A DNA stretch of 64,000 nt, taken from a candidate division KSB3 bacterium. Its GTDB lineage: Bacteria > Moduliflexota > Moduliflexia > Moduliflexales > Moduliflexaceae. Each line of letters opens with the position of its first letter. The stretch's first letter is position 1. Of this stretch, positions 36,629 to 45,781 are shown piece by piece. The stretch is taken from assembly GCA_002748425.1 (NCBI GenBank), contig PDSJ01000027.1, positions 17,142 through 81,141 on the forward strand. Reading direction: 5' to 3'. Position numbers and translations under genes: made by a program. Under the pieces are notes generated by a model that was given only the letters and a program-made list of their open reading frames with translations, ran no database searches and was not told where the DNA came from.

Positions 36629-36718
36629 AATGAAACGCCAAACTTTGTCTCTGTCAAGCTGAAAAGCTGCAGTACTTATCAACATCAGAGTGTCTGATTT
36701 CAGGGGGAAGTGGCGAAT

Positions 36719-36742
36719 TCTGTCAAGATTAATGTTGACAGA
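36719..36742. repeat. 8-bp inverted repeat upstream of the decarboxylase operon
   Basis: TCTGTCAA (36719-36726) and TTGACAGA (36735-36742) are perfect inverted arms with an 8-base spacer. The site lies about 160 bases before the decarboxylase alpha-subunit gene. It has the size of a dimeric-repressor operator, and the right arm contains a TTGACA -35-like sequence. It could be chance. Confidence 0.3.
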
Positions 36743-36899
36743 AACCCGCAGCTCTTCAACGGTAATCTTTGCTTAAACTGCTGTTATGGAATTGATGGAC
36801 CCTGCTTTGAATAAGCTTTTTTACATCTCTGATACGAGTGATGTCGTTTTTTAAAAATAAGGAGGCGTATTGTAGAATTTTTTTTGCGCAGGATACCCT

Positions 36900-38459
36900 A
36901 TGGAATCTTCACATATTGAACGTTTGATTAACGATTTAGAGCAAAAGCAGAAAAGCGCCATGGCCGGCGGCGGTGAAGAGCGCATCAAACGCCAGCACGA
37001 GATGGGAAAGTGCACTGCCCGAGAGCGTCTGAGTATGCTGTTCGATCCGAAAAGCTTTGTTGAGTTGGATTGCCTGGTGGAACATCGCTGCAGCCATTTC
37101 GGCATGGAAAAAGTGAGCGCTCCCTGTGACGGTGTCGTGACTGGGTACGGCTTGGTGAATGGCCGCTTAACGTATGCATTTGCCCAGGATTTCACCGTAA
37201 TCGGCGGCTCACTTGGAGAAATGCATGCGAAGAAAATTACAAAATTGCAGGATTTAGCCGTCAAGATGGGAGCGCCCATTATTGGAATAAATGACTCCGG
37301 AGGTGCCCGGATTCAAGAGGGAATCGATTCACTCTTCGGCTATGGGGAGATTTTTTTTCGGAATACACGCGCATCTGGCGTGATCCCTCAGATCTCGGTG
37401 ATTGCCGGCCCTTGTGCCGGTGGTGCCGTGTATTCTCCTGCGTTGACGGATTTTGTCTTTATGGAAAAAGGATCGGCTCGGATGTTCATCACTGGCCCGG
37501 GAGTCATTAAATCCGTTACCGGCGAGGACGTGAGTGCCGAAGCATTGGGTGGGGCAATGGCTCACAACCAGCTCTCCGGAAATGCGCACTTTGCCTGTGA
37601 CTCTGAGGAAGAACTTTTTCAGACCATTCGATATTTGCTGTCCTTTCTGCCTCAAAATAATATGGAAGATGCGCCCACTGTCGAATGTCGCGACAGTGTC
37701 AGTCGTCTCGAAGAAAGCTTGGTGTCGATCGTTCCCACGAATCCGAACAAGCCCTACGATGTTCGTGACGTGATCACCGCAGTGGTGGATCATGGCGAGT
37801 TCCTGGATATCCAGAAATATTTCGCTCAAAATATTGTTGTGGGCTTTGCCAGAATGCAGGGACGGACGATCGGTATTATCGCGAATCAGGCTCAAGTGAT
37901 GGCCGGATGCCTTGACATCAATGCTTCCGATAAAGCTGCTCGCTTTGTCAGGTTTTGTGATGCCTTCAATATTCCGCTCCTGACGGTCGTGGATACTCCG
38001 GGCTATTTGCCTGGGACCGCACAGGAACACGGTGGCGTGATCCGCCATGGCGCGAAATTGCTGTATGCCTATTCCGAAGCCACTGTTCCGAAAGTGACTT
38101 TGATCGTTCGGAAGGCCTACGGCGGGGCATACATTGCGATGTGTTCCCGTCATTTAGGTGCTGATATGGTGATGGCGTGGCCGCAGGCTGAAATTGCCGT
38201 GATGGGTGCAGAAGGAGCTGCAAATATTATCTTCCGTCGTGACATTAACGCTGCAGACAAGCCGGAAGAGAAACGGCAGGAAAAGATTGCCGAATACAGG
38301 GAGACCTTTTCAAATCCCTATCAGGCTGCACAGCGCGGTTATGTCGATCGGGTCATTCATCCGATTGACACTCGGCCAGCCTTGATCTCAGCCTTTGATA
38401 TGGCTGCGAATAAGCGCGAGCGGCTGCCGAAGAAAAAACATGCTAATATTCCCTTATAG
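36900..38459 (+). CDS. mmdA: Sodium-pumping acyl-CoA decarboxylase, carboxyltransferase (alpha) subunit
   Basis: The 519-residue protein belongs to the acyl-CoA carboxyltransferase family shared by MmdA and PccB. It shows MGKCTARERLSMLFD, INDSGGARIQEG, GPCAGGAVYSPAL and, in the C-terminal half, VDTPGYLPGTAQEHGG and RKAYGGAYIAM. These form the two oxyanion-hole regions. It moves the carboxyl group from (S)-methylmalonyl-CoA, or a related acyl-CoA, to the biotin carrier. With the three genes downstream it makes a complete Na+ pump, so decarboxylation rather than carboxylation is expected. ATG 36900 has only a weak upstream CAGGA; the better AAGGAGG lies about 35 bases away and an in-frame TAG blocks a longer start. 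Confidence 0.94.
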   Translation: MESSHIERLINDLEQKQKSAMAGGGEERIKRQHEMGKCTARERLSMLFDPKSFVELDCLVEHRCSHFGMEKVSAPCDGVVTGYGLVNGRLTYAFAQDFTVIGGSLGEMHAKKITKLQDLAVKMGAPIIGINDSGGARIQEGIDSLFGYGEIFFRNTRASGVIPQISVIAGPCAGGAVYSPALTDFVFMEKGSARMFITGPGVIKSVTGEDVSAEALGGAMAHNQLSGNAHFACDSEEELFQTIRYLLSFLPQNNMEDAPTVECRDSVSRLEESLVSIVPTNPNKPYDVRDVITAVVDHGEFLDIQKYFAQNIVVGFARMQGRTIGIIANQAQVMAGCLDINASDKAARFVRFCDAFNIPLLTVVDTPGYLPGTAQEHGGVIRHGAKLLYAYSEATVPKVTLIVRKAYGGAYIAMCSRHLGADMVMAWPQAEIAVMGAEGAANIIFRRDINAADKPEEKRQEKIAEYRETFSNPYQAAQRGYVDRVIHPIDTRPALISAFDMAANKRERLPKKKHANIPL

Positions 38460-38510
38460 GGCTCGACACGTATTGAGCGCATATTACCAACGTACTGGAG
38501 GTGAAAACCT

Positions 38511-39002
38511 ATGGCACTCGAAGGTTTTTCTGGTGGATTGATTATTGCATTTGTTGATTTTTTTATGGTCTTCCTTGTATTGGGGGGCCTGTCAGGAGTC
38601 ATTGTCCTTTTGAAAAAGTTTGTGGTCTACTGGCAGGAGAACTTCGAACAGGGTCAGCACATTGCGGCTTCGAAGCCGCCTGTACAGGAGGCTCCGTCTG
38701 CACGCGTGACGGCTCCACAGGACATGAAGACGGCAATTGCCGCGATCCTCGCCGCTTTATGTGAGTATACTTCGCTGACACCGGGATCGTTTAAAATCGA
38801 CACTATTGAGCCGCTTGGAGCAAACACGGGCGTCTCTTCGCAGGCGTTGTTGAATCCGGCTCACGTTGCTGCTGTGTCGATTGCCATTCATGAATATCTG
38901 GCAGCGCCGATGGGCTCGCTTCAAATTAGCGCAATCCGGCATGTAGGGAGTGTCAGCTCGTGGAAGATGGCTGGAAGAATGGAACAAATGAGTGGAAGAT
39001 AA
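38511..39002 (+). CDS. mmdD: OadG-family small subunit of sodium-pumping decarboxylase (delta)
   Basis: The 163-residue protein has one N-terminal transmembrane helix (IIAFVDFFMVFLVLGGLSGVIVLL), followed by a charged and Pro-rich linker and a C-terminal soluble part. The order small membrane anchor, then linker, then SSWKMAGRMEQM tail fits the OadG/MmdD subunits, which hold the carboxyltransferase to the membrane pump. GGAGGTG precedes ATG 38511. It lies between mmdA and the biotin carrier gene, its usual place. Confidence 0.88.
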   Translation: MALEGFSGGLIIAFVDFFMVFLVLGGLSGVIVLLKKFVVYWQENFEQGQHIAASKPPVQEAPSARVTAPQDMKTAIAAILAALCEYTSLTPGSFKIDTIEPLGANTGVSSQALLNPAHVAAVSIAIHEYLAAPMGSLQISAIRHVGSVSSWKMAGRMEQMSGR

Positions 39003-39089
39003 GAACACGTATTTTTGTATAATGTTATAGTAATATCTCAGTTCTGTCATACGATATTATGTACGATAACTTTTTTGGAGGGATTTTTT

Positions 39090-39470
39090 ATGAAAACATA
39101 TCACGTCACCGTTGATGGACAGGTATATGAAGTCACCGTTCAAGAATTACATGCAGGGGCACAGGTTGTTGCTCCGCCCCCGGCGTCAACGCCGATTCCA
39201 GCACCATCTCCGGCCCCGGCTCCAGTGTCTTCTCCAGCGGTTGCTCCGAAAGGTGGAGGAACAACTGTTCAGGCCCCGATGCCTGGAAAAGTGTTACGTA
39301 TTAATGTCACTCCGGGTGCGCATGTGAAGAATGGTGACGTTCTGCTGGTGCTGGAAGCCATGAAAATGGAGAATGATATTATGGCTCCGGTCGATGGAAC
39401 GATCGCTTCTGTCAGCGTTCAGGCCGGCACATCGGTGAATACCGGTGACGTTCTGCTGGTGTTCGAATAG
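39090..39470 (+). CDS. mmdC: Biotin carboxyl carrier subunit of sodium-pumping decarboxylase (gamma)
   Basis: The 126-residue protein starts with a short beta segment (MKTYHVTVDGQVYEVTV). A Pro/Ala linker of about 30 residues follows, then a biotinyl domain with EAMKMEN, in which K92 is the biotin site. It shuttles the carboxyl group from the alpha subunit to the beta-subunit pump. The flexible Pro/Ala linker is typical of MmdC. GGAGGG stands 9 bases before ATG 39090; an upstream in-frame ATG at 39015 would add an unlikely hydrophobic stretch. Confidence 0.95.
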   Translation: MKTYHVTVDGQVYEVTVQELHAGAQVVAPPPASTPIPAPSPAPAPVSSPAVAPKGGGTTVQAPMPGKVLRINVTPGAHVKNGDVLLVLEAMKMENDIMAPVDGTIASVSVQAGTSVNTGDVLLVFE

Positions 39471-39502
39471 TCTATTCATTCAACTTTTTGGAGCTGTAAA
39501 TT

Positions 39503-40621
39503 ATGAATTTATTTACAAAAATTCTTGAAATATTTACGAAATCAGGCTACTCGGAAATCACACTGGAAAATGTGACGATGTTGATCATCGGCGGTGTCTT
39601 GCTCTACTTAGCGATTGTCAAAAAATATGAGCCTTTGCTGTTGTTGCCGATCGCATTCGGGGCAATCTTGGTCAATTTGCCGTTGTCCGGGATAATGGCG
39701 GAACACGGTTTTTTGCGTTATCTGTATTTCGGAACTCAGCACGAGTTATACCCGATTCTTATTTTCATGGGGGTTGGGGCGATGACGGATTTCGGCCCGT
39801 TATTGGCGAATCCGATTACGCTCTTGCTCGGAGCGGCCGCCCAGGGCGGAGTATTCGTTGCTATGCTGGGCGCGGTTTTGCTGGGCTTCCCCTTAAAGGC
39901 TGCGTCGGCTATTGGAATTATCGGCGGTGCAGATGGCCCGACCTCGATTTATATGGCCGCCAAAATGTCTCCGGAATATTTAGGGGCGATTGCGGTGGCA
40001 TCCTATTCGTATATGTCGCTTGTTCCGTTGATTCAGCCCCCGATTATCAAGCTCTTTACCAAAGCAGAAGACCGCAAGATTGTGATGGAGCAGTTACGCC
40101 CTGTCTCACGTCTGGAAAAAGTCCTTTTTCCGATAGTCACGACGATTTTGGTCGGTTTACTGCTGCCGCCGGTTGTCCCCCTGCTGGGGTCTCTCATGTT
40201 CGGAAACCTGATGAAAGAATCCCTGGTCGTGGAGCGTATTTCCGATACGGCTCAGAATGCACTGATGAATATCGTCACGATTTTCCTCGGTCTCACTGTT
40301 GGTGGAACGATGGCGGCCGAAAACTTCTTACAGTTTACTACCATCAAGATTATCGTCCTGGGACTGGTGGCTTTCGCTTGTGGAACTGCTGCCGGTGTGG
40401 GCCTGGGGAATGTGATGTGTAAATTGTCAGGGGGCAAGATCAATCCGATGATCGGGGCTGCCGGCGTATCGGCGGTGCCGATGGCTGCCCGCGTCGTTCA
40501 GGTCGTGGGGCAGAAAGAAAATCCTGCCAATTTTCTGCTGATGCATGCAATGGGGCCTAATGTCGCCGGTGTGATCGGCACGGCAGTCGCGGCGGGCGTA
40601 TTTATTTCTCTGCTGAATTAG
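39503..40621 (+). CDS. oadB: Sodium-pumping decarboxylase membrane subunit (beta)
   Basis: The 372-residue polytopic protein has about 9-11 transmembrane helices. [15 protein letters not shown] contains the Asp that binds Na+ in Oad[15 protein letters not shown] follows, and [12 protein letters not shown] and [14 protein letters not shown] lie in the second half. It decarboxylates carboxybiotin and uses the energy to move Na+ out. TTGGAG precedes ATG 39503. It is the last gene of the operon and is followed by a strong terminator. Together the four genes turn the decarboxylation of methylmalonyl-CoA, or a similar compound, into a sodium gradient that could support Na+-coupled uptake such as the TRAP system at 56-59 kb. 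Confidence 0.96.
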   Translation: MNLFTKILEIFTKSGYSEITLENVTMLIIGGVLLYLAIVKKYEPLLLLPIAFGAILVNLPLSGIMAEHGFLRYLYFGTQHELYPILIFMGVGAMTDFGPLLANPITLLLGAAAQGGVFVAMLGAVLLGFPLKAASAIGIIGGADGPTSIYMAAKMSPEYLGAIAVASYSYMSLVPLIQPPIIKLFTKAEDRKIVMEQLRPVSRLEKVLFPIVTTILVGLLLPPVVPLLGSLMFGNLMKESLVVERISDTAQNALMNIVTIFLGLTVGGTMAAENFLQFTTIKIIVLGLVAFACGTAAGVGLGNVMCKLSGGKINPMIGAAGVSAVPMAARVVQVVGQKENPANFLLMHAMGPNVAGVIGTAVAAGVFISLLN

Positions 40622-40673
40622 TACGCGGGGAGTGGAGAACCTGGATGGTCCCGGGACTCCTTTGGTATGCATG

Positions 40674-40710
40674 CAGGGCCGGATCTCATCGTGATATCCG
40701 GCCCTGTTTT
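40674..40710 (+). terminator. Strong terminator after decarboxylase operon
   Basis: Perfect 11-bp GC-rich arms at 40674-40684 and 40696-40706 (CAGGGCCGGAT and its complement) enclose an 11-base loop, followed by TTTT. It ends the four-gene operon and faces the convergent GDYXXLXY gene. Confidence 0.92.
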
Positions 40711-40741
40711 ATGTGCCAAGTCAGGTCATAGCCAACAGCGA

Positions 40742-41296
40742 TCAATAAAATTCCACTTCTTGATCATTGATGAAAAGTCGTTTGATGGCGCTTTCACCGG
40801 ATTCGGCAACCGCCACTTCCACTGTTACATTGGAGATCTCTTGTTCGATCTGCCTGCCCTCGAATTGCGGCACGAAATAGTGTTCCACACCGTAGCGAAT
40901 TTGATAGGGCCGTCGGTTCGGACGAATGATGCCGCGAATAACGACCGGATATGCTGCCTGAAGTGTTTGGCGGTGTTGCGAGACAGCCACTGCTTCCCAA
41001 TATTGGGCATCAGGCACTGGTGACAGGGCGACGTAAATCTCGCCATGAAGCATCATCTTGAGGTTCTCATGGTCGTGGTTGAGCTGCCTGAGCTGTTTTT
41101 CAGAAAAGCGGGAAATCGTGTAATTCAGCACAACGTAATCACCGCTGAGAAGACTGCGCGGATCGACTGGCTGGCACTGTAAACGCACGATTTTTCCGGT
41201 GTTGAGAAGATGAACGCGTTTGGCGATCATTCCGCCTAAAACAAGAAATTGACAGAGAACGACAAGCAGAAAAGGGAGCGTTGGAAATTTTTTCAT
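40742..41296 (-). CDS. GDYXXLXY-domain membrane-anchored protein
   Basis: The 184-residue protein has one N-terminal hydrophobic segment (FPTLPFLLVVLCQFLVLGGMI) and the family motif in LLSGDYVVLNY. The rest is a periplasmic beta-rich domain with repeated PVVIRGIIRP-like strands. This family (COG4929) is encoded next to DUF2157/DUF4401 membrane proteins in many genomes; its function is not known. The same pairing occurs here: the gene overlaps the upstream DUF2157 gene by four bases (ATGA). AGGAG precedes ATG 41296; the open frame to 41392 lies within the neighbour and lacks support. Confidence 0.9.
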   Translation of the reverse strand: MKKFPTLPFLLVVLCQFLVLGGMIAKRVHLLNTGKIVRLQCQPVDPRSLLSGDYVVLNYTISRFSEKQLRQLNHDHENLKMMLHGEIYVALSPVPDAQYWEAVAVSQHRQTLQAAYPVVIRGIIRPNRRPYQIRYGVEHYFVPQFEGRQIEQEISNVTVEVAVAESGESAIKRLFINDQEVEFY

Positions 41297-43149
41297 GAAC
41301 GTGTTCTCCTGTACCGTTCCAGTAATGTTCCTCCGATAAGCGCGAGTAAACCAGTTCCGACAAACAGCGCTGAGCCGGACAACAAATCCCAAAAGACATC
41401 AAAGTAGCGCGTGATAAGCTGCAACAGACAGCTCGCAATCGCCAGATTTGCCAATTTTCCGGAATTAATACGATTACTGTAATATATCAAAGAGCCGTTC
41501 ATCAGTAAGAGCAGCGCATTGAAGATCAGGGAGTAGGTTACCCATGATATATCCGGGCCGGCAAACATCAGCACGGCTACTGATGTAAAAAACACGATCG
41601 CGGATAGAACAAGCAGCAGGCGTTGAGGATTTCTGAGCCAGTGAAAGAGATACAGCCCCAGCGCGATCAGTAAAAACAGAGTCAGCATGGTCAGGGTGAC
41701 GGCAGATGCCTCAAAAACCGAATTCTGCTGGGTGACTTTGAAAGAAAGCGCATACACTATCAGAAAGCCGCTCAGGGCGCAGAGGCTGTTGAGAAGCTGT
41801 GCGGGGAATTCCACGTTTTTCTGTGCCAGTAACAGTTTAAGACTTTGATTGATCAGCAGACAGACTGTCCCGAAGATGATAAATCCAATGCAATAGGCAA
41901 CGAAAAAATGGGAGCTGAGTACTCCCATGCCCAGGAAACCAATGCATTTAGTGACAATCATGACAATCGGAAAGGCAAAGGCCAGAAGACGCTCGATACG
42001 GCGATCGGGAATGTGAAGATACGAACTGTAGAGCATCCCGAAAAAAAACAGCAAAAAGCCGAGATGCGTTACTACAATCAGAACACTGGCACTTCCGATC
42101 GGAAGAATGGGGATGAGCACAGCAAAGATCAACACGGCGGCCGGAAAACGATATTCGACTCCCTGACGAGCTGCAAATCTCCAGAGTTCGATTGTGATGA
42201 GCAGTAAGACAAGGTATTCTATACTCAAAGCGTTGAGCCGGAAAAACGGATAGCGCAGTCTAAGCTGTCCTCCAGGCCAGGAGAGAAACAGAAACGGCGC
42301 AAACGTCGAGAGCCAGCCCCAGGCTGTAAGAACCCGGCTTGACAACGCGAGTATACGATTTTGTTCTCCGAGGCGTCCGGCTGCGATCAGAGCCAGACCG
42401 AACGGAATGCCGTGCCAGAAAGAGATGATGAACTCGTCGTATCGAAACATCTCTTGCTCAGCCCAATAGGCATTGAGCTGATAGTAGTAAACCAGTGCCT
42501 GTACAATCGCGAAGAGTACGCCTCTCACGGATTGGTTACGGTAAAAGAGATAGCCCAGTGCGCAGGGAAAAAGGATGAAGAGATAGTTGGGATTTCCGTA
42601 TTCGAAATATTCCCACAGATGCCAGATAAATGCCAGCAGCGCAGCCAGATAGAGTCCCCAGCGATCCTGCATCACCCAGGACATTGCAAGTACTCCAAGA
42701 CTCCAGGCTAATATGCCGTTGGCAGGATGAGCGCTGATATGGAAGATTTGCGCCACTAATGCGATTCCCGCTCCATACGATATCATGCCCAGGAAGAGAA
42801 AGGCTCGCCCAAGTCGCTGAGAACCGGGACGCAATACCTCGAAATAATAACACAAAGCATTCATCAGAAGCATGAGCAGCACAACCTGGCTTAACTTAAA
42901 TGCTGGCGGCATCTTTCGCCAGTTGGCTGCATAGAACATGATAATCCCGTTGCTTAATAAAATCACCGCCAGGCCGATCATGATCGTCGGCAGAGGACGA
43001 GGGCGATCGGATCTATGCGGCGCGTAACGCCTGAGAATCTCCTGCTGCTGAGTGGTATTGATAATATCGGCCTCAATCCACCCGGGACTTTCTCGTTTCA
43101 ATGTTTTCCAAAACGCTTTTTTCCGCATCATAAGAGGGAACTCCTGCAT
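41293..43149 (-). CDS. DUF2157/DUF4401 polytopic membrane protein
   Basis: The 618-residue protein begins with a cytosolic DUF2157 head (WIEADIINTTQQQEILRRYA) and then has about 16-18 hydrophobic helices. AANWRKMPPAFKLSQVVLL at the start of the membrane part and a DUF4401-like second half are characteristic. The function is unknown. Its stop overlaps the start of the GDYXXLXY gene, so the two proteins are made together and probably form a complex. The start is uncertain: ATG 43149, or the internal ATGs at 43131 and 43128. Confidence 0.88.
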   Translation of the reverse strand: MQEFPLMMRKKAFWKTLKRESPGWIEADIINTTQQQEILRRYAPHRSDRPRPLPTIMIGLAVILLSNGIIMFYAANWRKMPPAFKLSQVVLLMLLMNALCYYFEVLRPGSQRLGRAFLFLGMISYGAGIALVAQIFHISAHPANGILAWSLGVLAMSWVMQDRWGLYLAALLAFIWHLWEYFEYGNPNYLFILFPCALGYLFYRNQSVRGVLFAIVQALVYYYQLNAYWAEQEMFRYDEFIISFWHGIPFGLALIAAGRLGEQNRILALSSRVLTAWGWLSTFAPFLFLSWPGGQLRLRYPFFRLNALSIEYLVLLLITIELWRFAARQGVEYRFPAAVLIFAVLIPILPIGSASVLIVVTHLGFLLFFFGMLYSSYLHIPDRRIERLLAFAFPIVMIVTKCIGFLGMGVLSSHFFVAYCIGFIIFGTVCLLINQSLKLLLAQKNVEFPAQLLNSLCALSGFLIVYALSFKVTQQNSVFEASAVTLTMLTLFLLIALGLYLFHWLRNPQRLLLVLSAIVFFTSVAVLMFAGPDISWVTYSLIFNALLLLMNGSLIYYSNRINSGKLANLAIASCLLQLITRYFDVFWDLLSGSALFVGTGLLALIGGTLLERYRRTRS

Positions 43150-43307
43150 GTTGAAAGGAACACAAATGACGCTTTTTTATCGAGAGTGCCACAGGCATAG
43201 CAAAGAAGTTCAAATTTCGCAAGAAAAAAGTGTGTAAAAGCGAAGAACGATTCGTATCCGCTCCTGACTGCAGTCTGAAAAGTGGCACAGTCTTCTTGAT
43301 CGTGGCC

Positions 43308-44405
43308 TTATCTTGCGATAATCCCTCCACCGATCACGGTATCATTGTCGTAAAAAACGGCTGACTGCCCACGAGTGACGGCGCGTTGGGGCTGCTGGAA
43401 GATCACGTTGACTTCGTCGCTGTGACCGCCCGGCATGATCACGGCTGGAGCAGCGATACTGCGATAACGGATTTTTACCCGACATTCCATTGCCTCTGTG
43501 AGCCCGGGGAGACTCATCCAGTTTACGCTGTGAACCAAAAATTCGCTCGTGAAGAGTTCATGATTTTCTCCGATCACGAGAGTATTGCTGTCAGGACGAA
43601 TATCGACGACATAACGGGGCCCGCCGAGGGCAATTCCCAGCCCGCGACGCTGACCGATGGTATAGAGGTGAATGCCTTCATGCTCTCCGAGGACATTGCC
43701 CTGCGTGTCAACAATCGGGCCTCTGCGCTGAGACGCAGGAGGAAGATGCGCTTTCAGGAAGTTCTGATAGCCTCGATCGCCGATAAAACAATTCTCCTGG
43801 CTTTCGGCCTTCTCAGCTACATGTGCGAGTCCAGCAGCGCGAGCCTTCTGGCGAATGGCATCTTTTGTAAGCCCGGCCAGCGGGAAGATCGAGCGGGCGA
43901 GCTGCTCCTGCGTCAGGCGGTACAGAAAATAACTCTGATCTTTTGCGCGGTTTTCGGCGGTCCGCAGGGCGTAGCGCTTGGAACCAGGAAGATAGTCGAT
44001 ATTAACGTAGTGCCCGGTGGCAAGCCGTTCGGCTCCATGCTTGTGCGCTTCCTCAAACAGGCGGCCAAATTTAATCTGAGGATTGCAGAGGACGCAGGGA
44101 TTAGGAGTCCTGCCCTGCTGGTATTCATCACAGAAATATGCAATAATCTGCTCGCGAAACTCTTTGCGCAAGTCCGCTACAATATGCTGGATACCAAGAA
44201 TATCAGCGGTTTTACGGGCATCACGGATTTCGGAAACAGCCTCGTCGCATGACGCTGAAGACTCCCGGTATTCGTCGGCCTGGGGCAGACGCATGGTCAC
44301 ACCGAATACGGAATAGCCCTCTGCTTTCAGAAGAGCAGCGGCGGTAGAACTGTCAACTCCACCGCTCATGGCAATGGCTACGCGAATCTCACTCTTTGGT
44401 CTCAT
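43308..44405 (-). CDS. mnmA: tRNA-specific 2-thiouridylase
   Basis: The 365-residue enzyme has the PP-loop SGGVDSSTAA at the N-terminus. Its catalytic cysteines lie in NPCVLCN and in ENCFIGD. VGQRRGLGIALGGPRYV-like residues (TIGQRRGLGIA) and a C-terminal beta barrel complete the family pattern. It thiolates U34 of tRNA for Lys, Glu and Gln, using sulfur passed from a cysteine desulfurase. The length is normal. ATG 44405 has no strong ribosome site. A long reading frame on the opposite strand is an antisense shadow. Confidence 0.96.
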   Translation of the reverse strand: MRPKSEIRVAIAMSGGVDSSTAAALLKAEGYSVFGVTMRLPQADEYRESSASCDEAVSEIRDARKTADILGIQHIVADLRKEFREQIIAYFCDEYQQGRTPNPCVLCNPQIKFGRLFEEAHKHGAERLATGHYVNIDYLPGSKRYALRTAENRAKDQSYFLYRLTQEQLARSIFPLAGLTKDAIRQKARAAGLAHVAEKAESQENCFIGDRGYQNFLKAHLPPASQRRGPIVDTQGNVLGEHEGIHLYTIGQRRGLGIALGGPRYVVDIRPDSNTLVIGENHELFTSEFLVHSVNWMSLPGLTEAMECRVKIRYRSIAAPAVIMPGGHSDEVNVIFQQPQRAVTRGQSAVFYDNDTVIGGGIIAR

Positions 44406-45121
44406 TCGTTCGTTCTGTGATAGTCTCTCTTAAGGCATGTTCACCTCTTCTCAATGCTTCTGACAGAAGCTTTTCGGTCGGGTCACATCTTCGAGTGTAG
44501 GGCAGTCCTCAGGAGAGTCAATATATTTTGACAGTTTTTTTTGACGTATGAAGAAAAAACACGTTGCATGAAAATGTGTCACTCTGAAAAAAAGAGCGGT
44601 GACAATGGAAAAAGTATAGAAAAATTCTAGACCCCGACTTAAAAGGTATGAAGGCATAATCGGAGAAAGTTGAAAAGAAAAGTATAAAAAATATTTGACA
44701 TTCTTTGCTGAAATTCACAGACTGGAATGGTAGATTTCTTTGACATACGTCTTGAAAAAAAGATTTTGGAGAGACCGGACAGAACTTTGCTTAAAGAAGC
44801 GAGTCGAATACATGGTAACGTCTGTAAGCTAGGAGTATAGCGCTTTTGTGGCGGTTCTCTCTGGGTGATCCTTACTCCATCGCTGCTATTTATTGTTTCA
44901 TAGCATATCATGCCCCGCTGTATTACCTTTTCCAGACTTTTTCCATCCGGCTTTAGCGCCTCCGGCTCAATTGGAGAGTCGAAAGAAGTTAAGGCTGCTG
45001 TCACTCAGACACACTTGCGCAAGAGGAGACATGCGCAGGGAGTTTACAGCCCCAGATTTTTGCAGAAAGTAAGGACTGTATCTAGTATTCAGGGAGGGAC
45101 CTCACAAGCGTTGATAGAGAA
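44406..45121. other. 716-base AT-rich intergenic region without a supported gene
   Basis: The region between the divergent mnmA and lytic transglycosylase genes is AT-rich and dotted with TTGACA-like boxes (44694-44699, about 44738). None has a convincing -10 at the right spacing. A T8 run (TTTTTTTTGACG) lies near 44535. A plus-strand frame from 44910 to 45215 is possible but has poor composition and no ribosome site. I see no RNA gene or operator that I can support. Confidence 0.4.
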
Positions 45122-45682
45122 ATGCAAAGAACATGGTATGCGCTATGCGCTCTTGTTATTGTTTTGGCGTATATTGCATGGGGAACGTTGGAGGCATCGG
45201 CTGAAGACGAACTGACTGAAGCAGATTTTCAGCAGATGGGGAGTAAGTATGGTGTTTCACCATACGTATTGCTTGCAATTAGTGAAGTGGAAAGTCAACA
45301 CGGAACGCTTCTTGGGGAAAAGAAGGTTTATGAAGCTGTTACTGGCAGGCAAATGCGGTATTTAGAAAAAATTGCCCGGCATACGGGACGGGATCTTGCA
45401 GATTTTCGAGGGTCTTCTGCAGGGGCCATGGGGCAAATGCAGATTATGCCGTCAACCTTTTACACCTACGGGCAGGACGGGAATGGAGATGGCCTGAAAG
45501 ATCCGTTGAATCCACAGGATAGTCTGGCAACAGCGGCGTATTTTCTGGCGCGGACCATTGCCGTAAAAGGGAGTGTGCGAACTGCACTGAGAAGCTATAA
45601 TAATAGTTCTGTCTATTGTGATGAAGTGTTGACGCTATCAAAAAAGATGGAAATGAAGAGCACGTTTGCCGCAAAACAATAA
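45122..45682 (+). CDS. Lytic murein transglycosylase-like protein
   Basis: The 186-residue protein has an N-terminal signal peptide or anchor ending LEASA. The catalytic Glu is probably E57 in ISEVESQHG. The motifs GAMGQMQIMPSTF, DGNGDGLKDPLNPQDS and LATAAYFLA closely match MltB-type (family 3) and SLT-type enzymes. It would cleave the MurNAc-GlcNAc bond of peptidoglycan to form 1,6-anhydroMurNAc. It is shorter than MltB and lacks accessory domains. The first codon may be debated because no strong ribosome site precedes 45122, though the signal peptide supports it. A terminator follows. Confidence 0.88.
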   Translation: MQRTWYALCALVIVLAYIAWGTLEASAEDELTEADFQQMGSKYGVSPYVLLAISEVESQHGTLLGEKKVYEAVTGRQMRYLEKIARHTGRDLADFRGSSAGAMGQMQIMPSTFYTYGQDGNGDGLKDPLNPQDSLATAAYFLARTIAVKGSVRTALRSYNNSSVYCDEVLTLSKKMEMKSTFAAKQ

Positions 45683-45713
45683 GAGTTGTAACTGTGTAGA
45701 ATCATACAATTTC

Positions 45714-45761
45714 AAGGCGCTGTATTTTACGTCATGATGGCGAAAATCAGCGCCTTTTTTT
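45714..45761 (+). terminator. Terminator after lytic transglycosylase gene
   Basis: Perfect 9-bp arms at 45714-45722 (AAGGCGCTG) and 45748-45756 with a 25-base loop are followed by a T-run to 45761. The position 30 bases past the stop is as expected. It isolates this gene from the methyltransferase cluster. Confidence 0.85.
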
Positions 45762-45781
45762 GAGGGCTCTGTCATGAGTCG

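Noticed and set aside
37329..38153. 274-codon minus-strand frame inside the decarboxylase alpha gene
   Set aside because: Antisense shadow of a fully conserved enzyme; His- and Arg-rich composition and no start signals.
43386..44252. 288-codon plus-strand frame opposite mnmA
   Set aside because: Antisense to a conserved enzyme; no ribosome site and no domain.
44514..44760. Several TTGACA-like boxes in the AT-rich region before the lytic transglycosylase gene
   Set aside because: None has a -10 element at 16-19 bases; matches are expected by chance in such AT-rich DNA.
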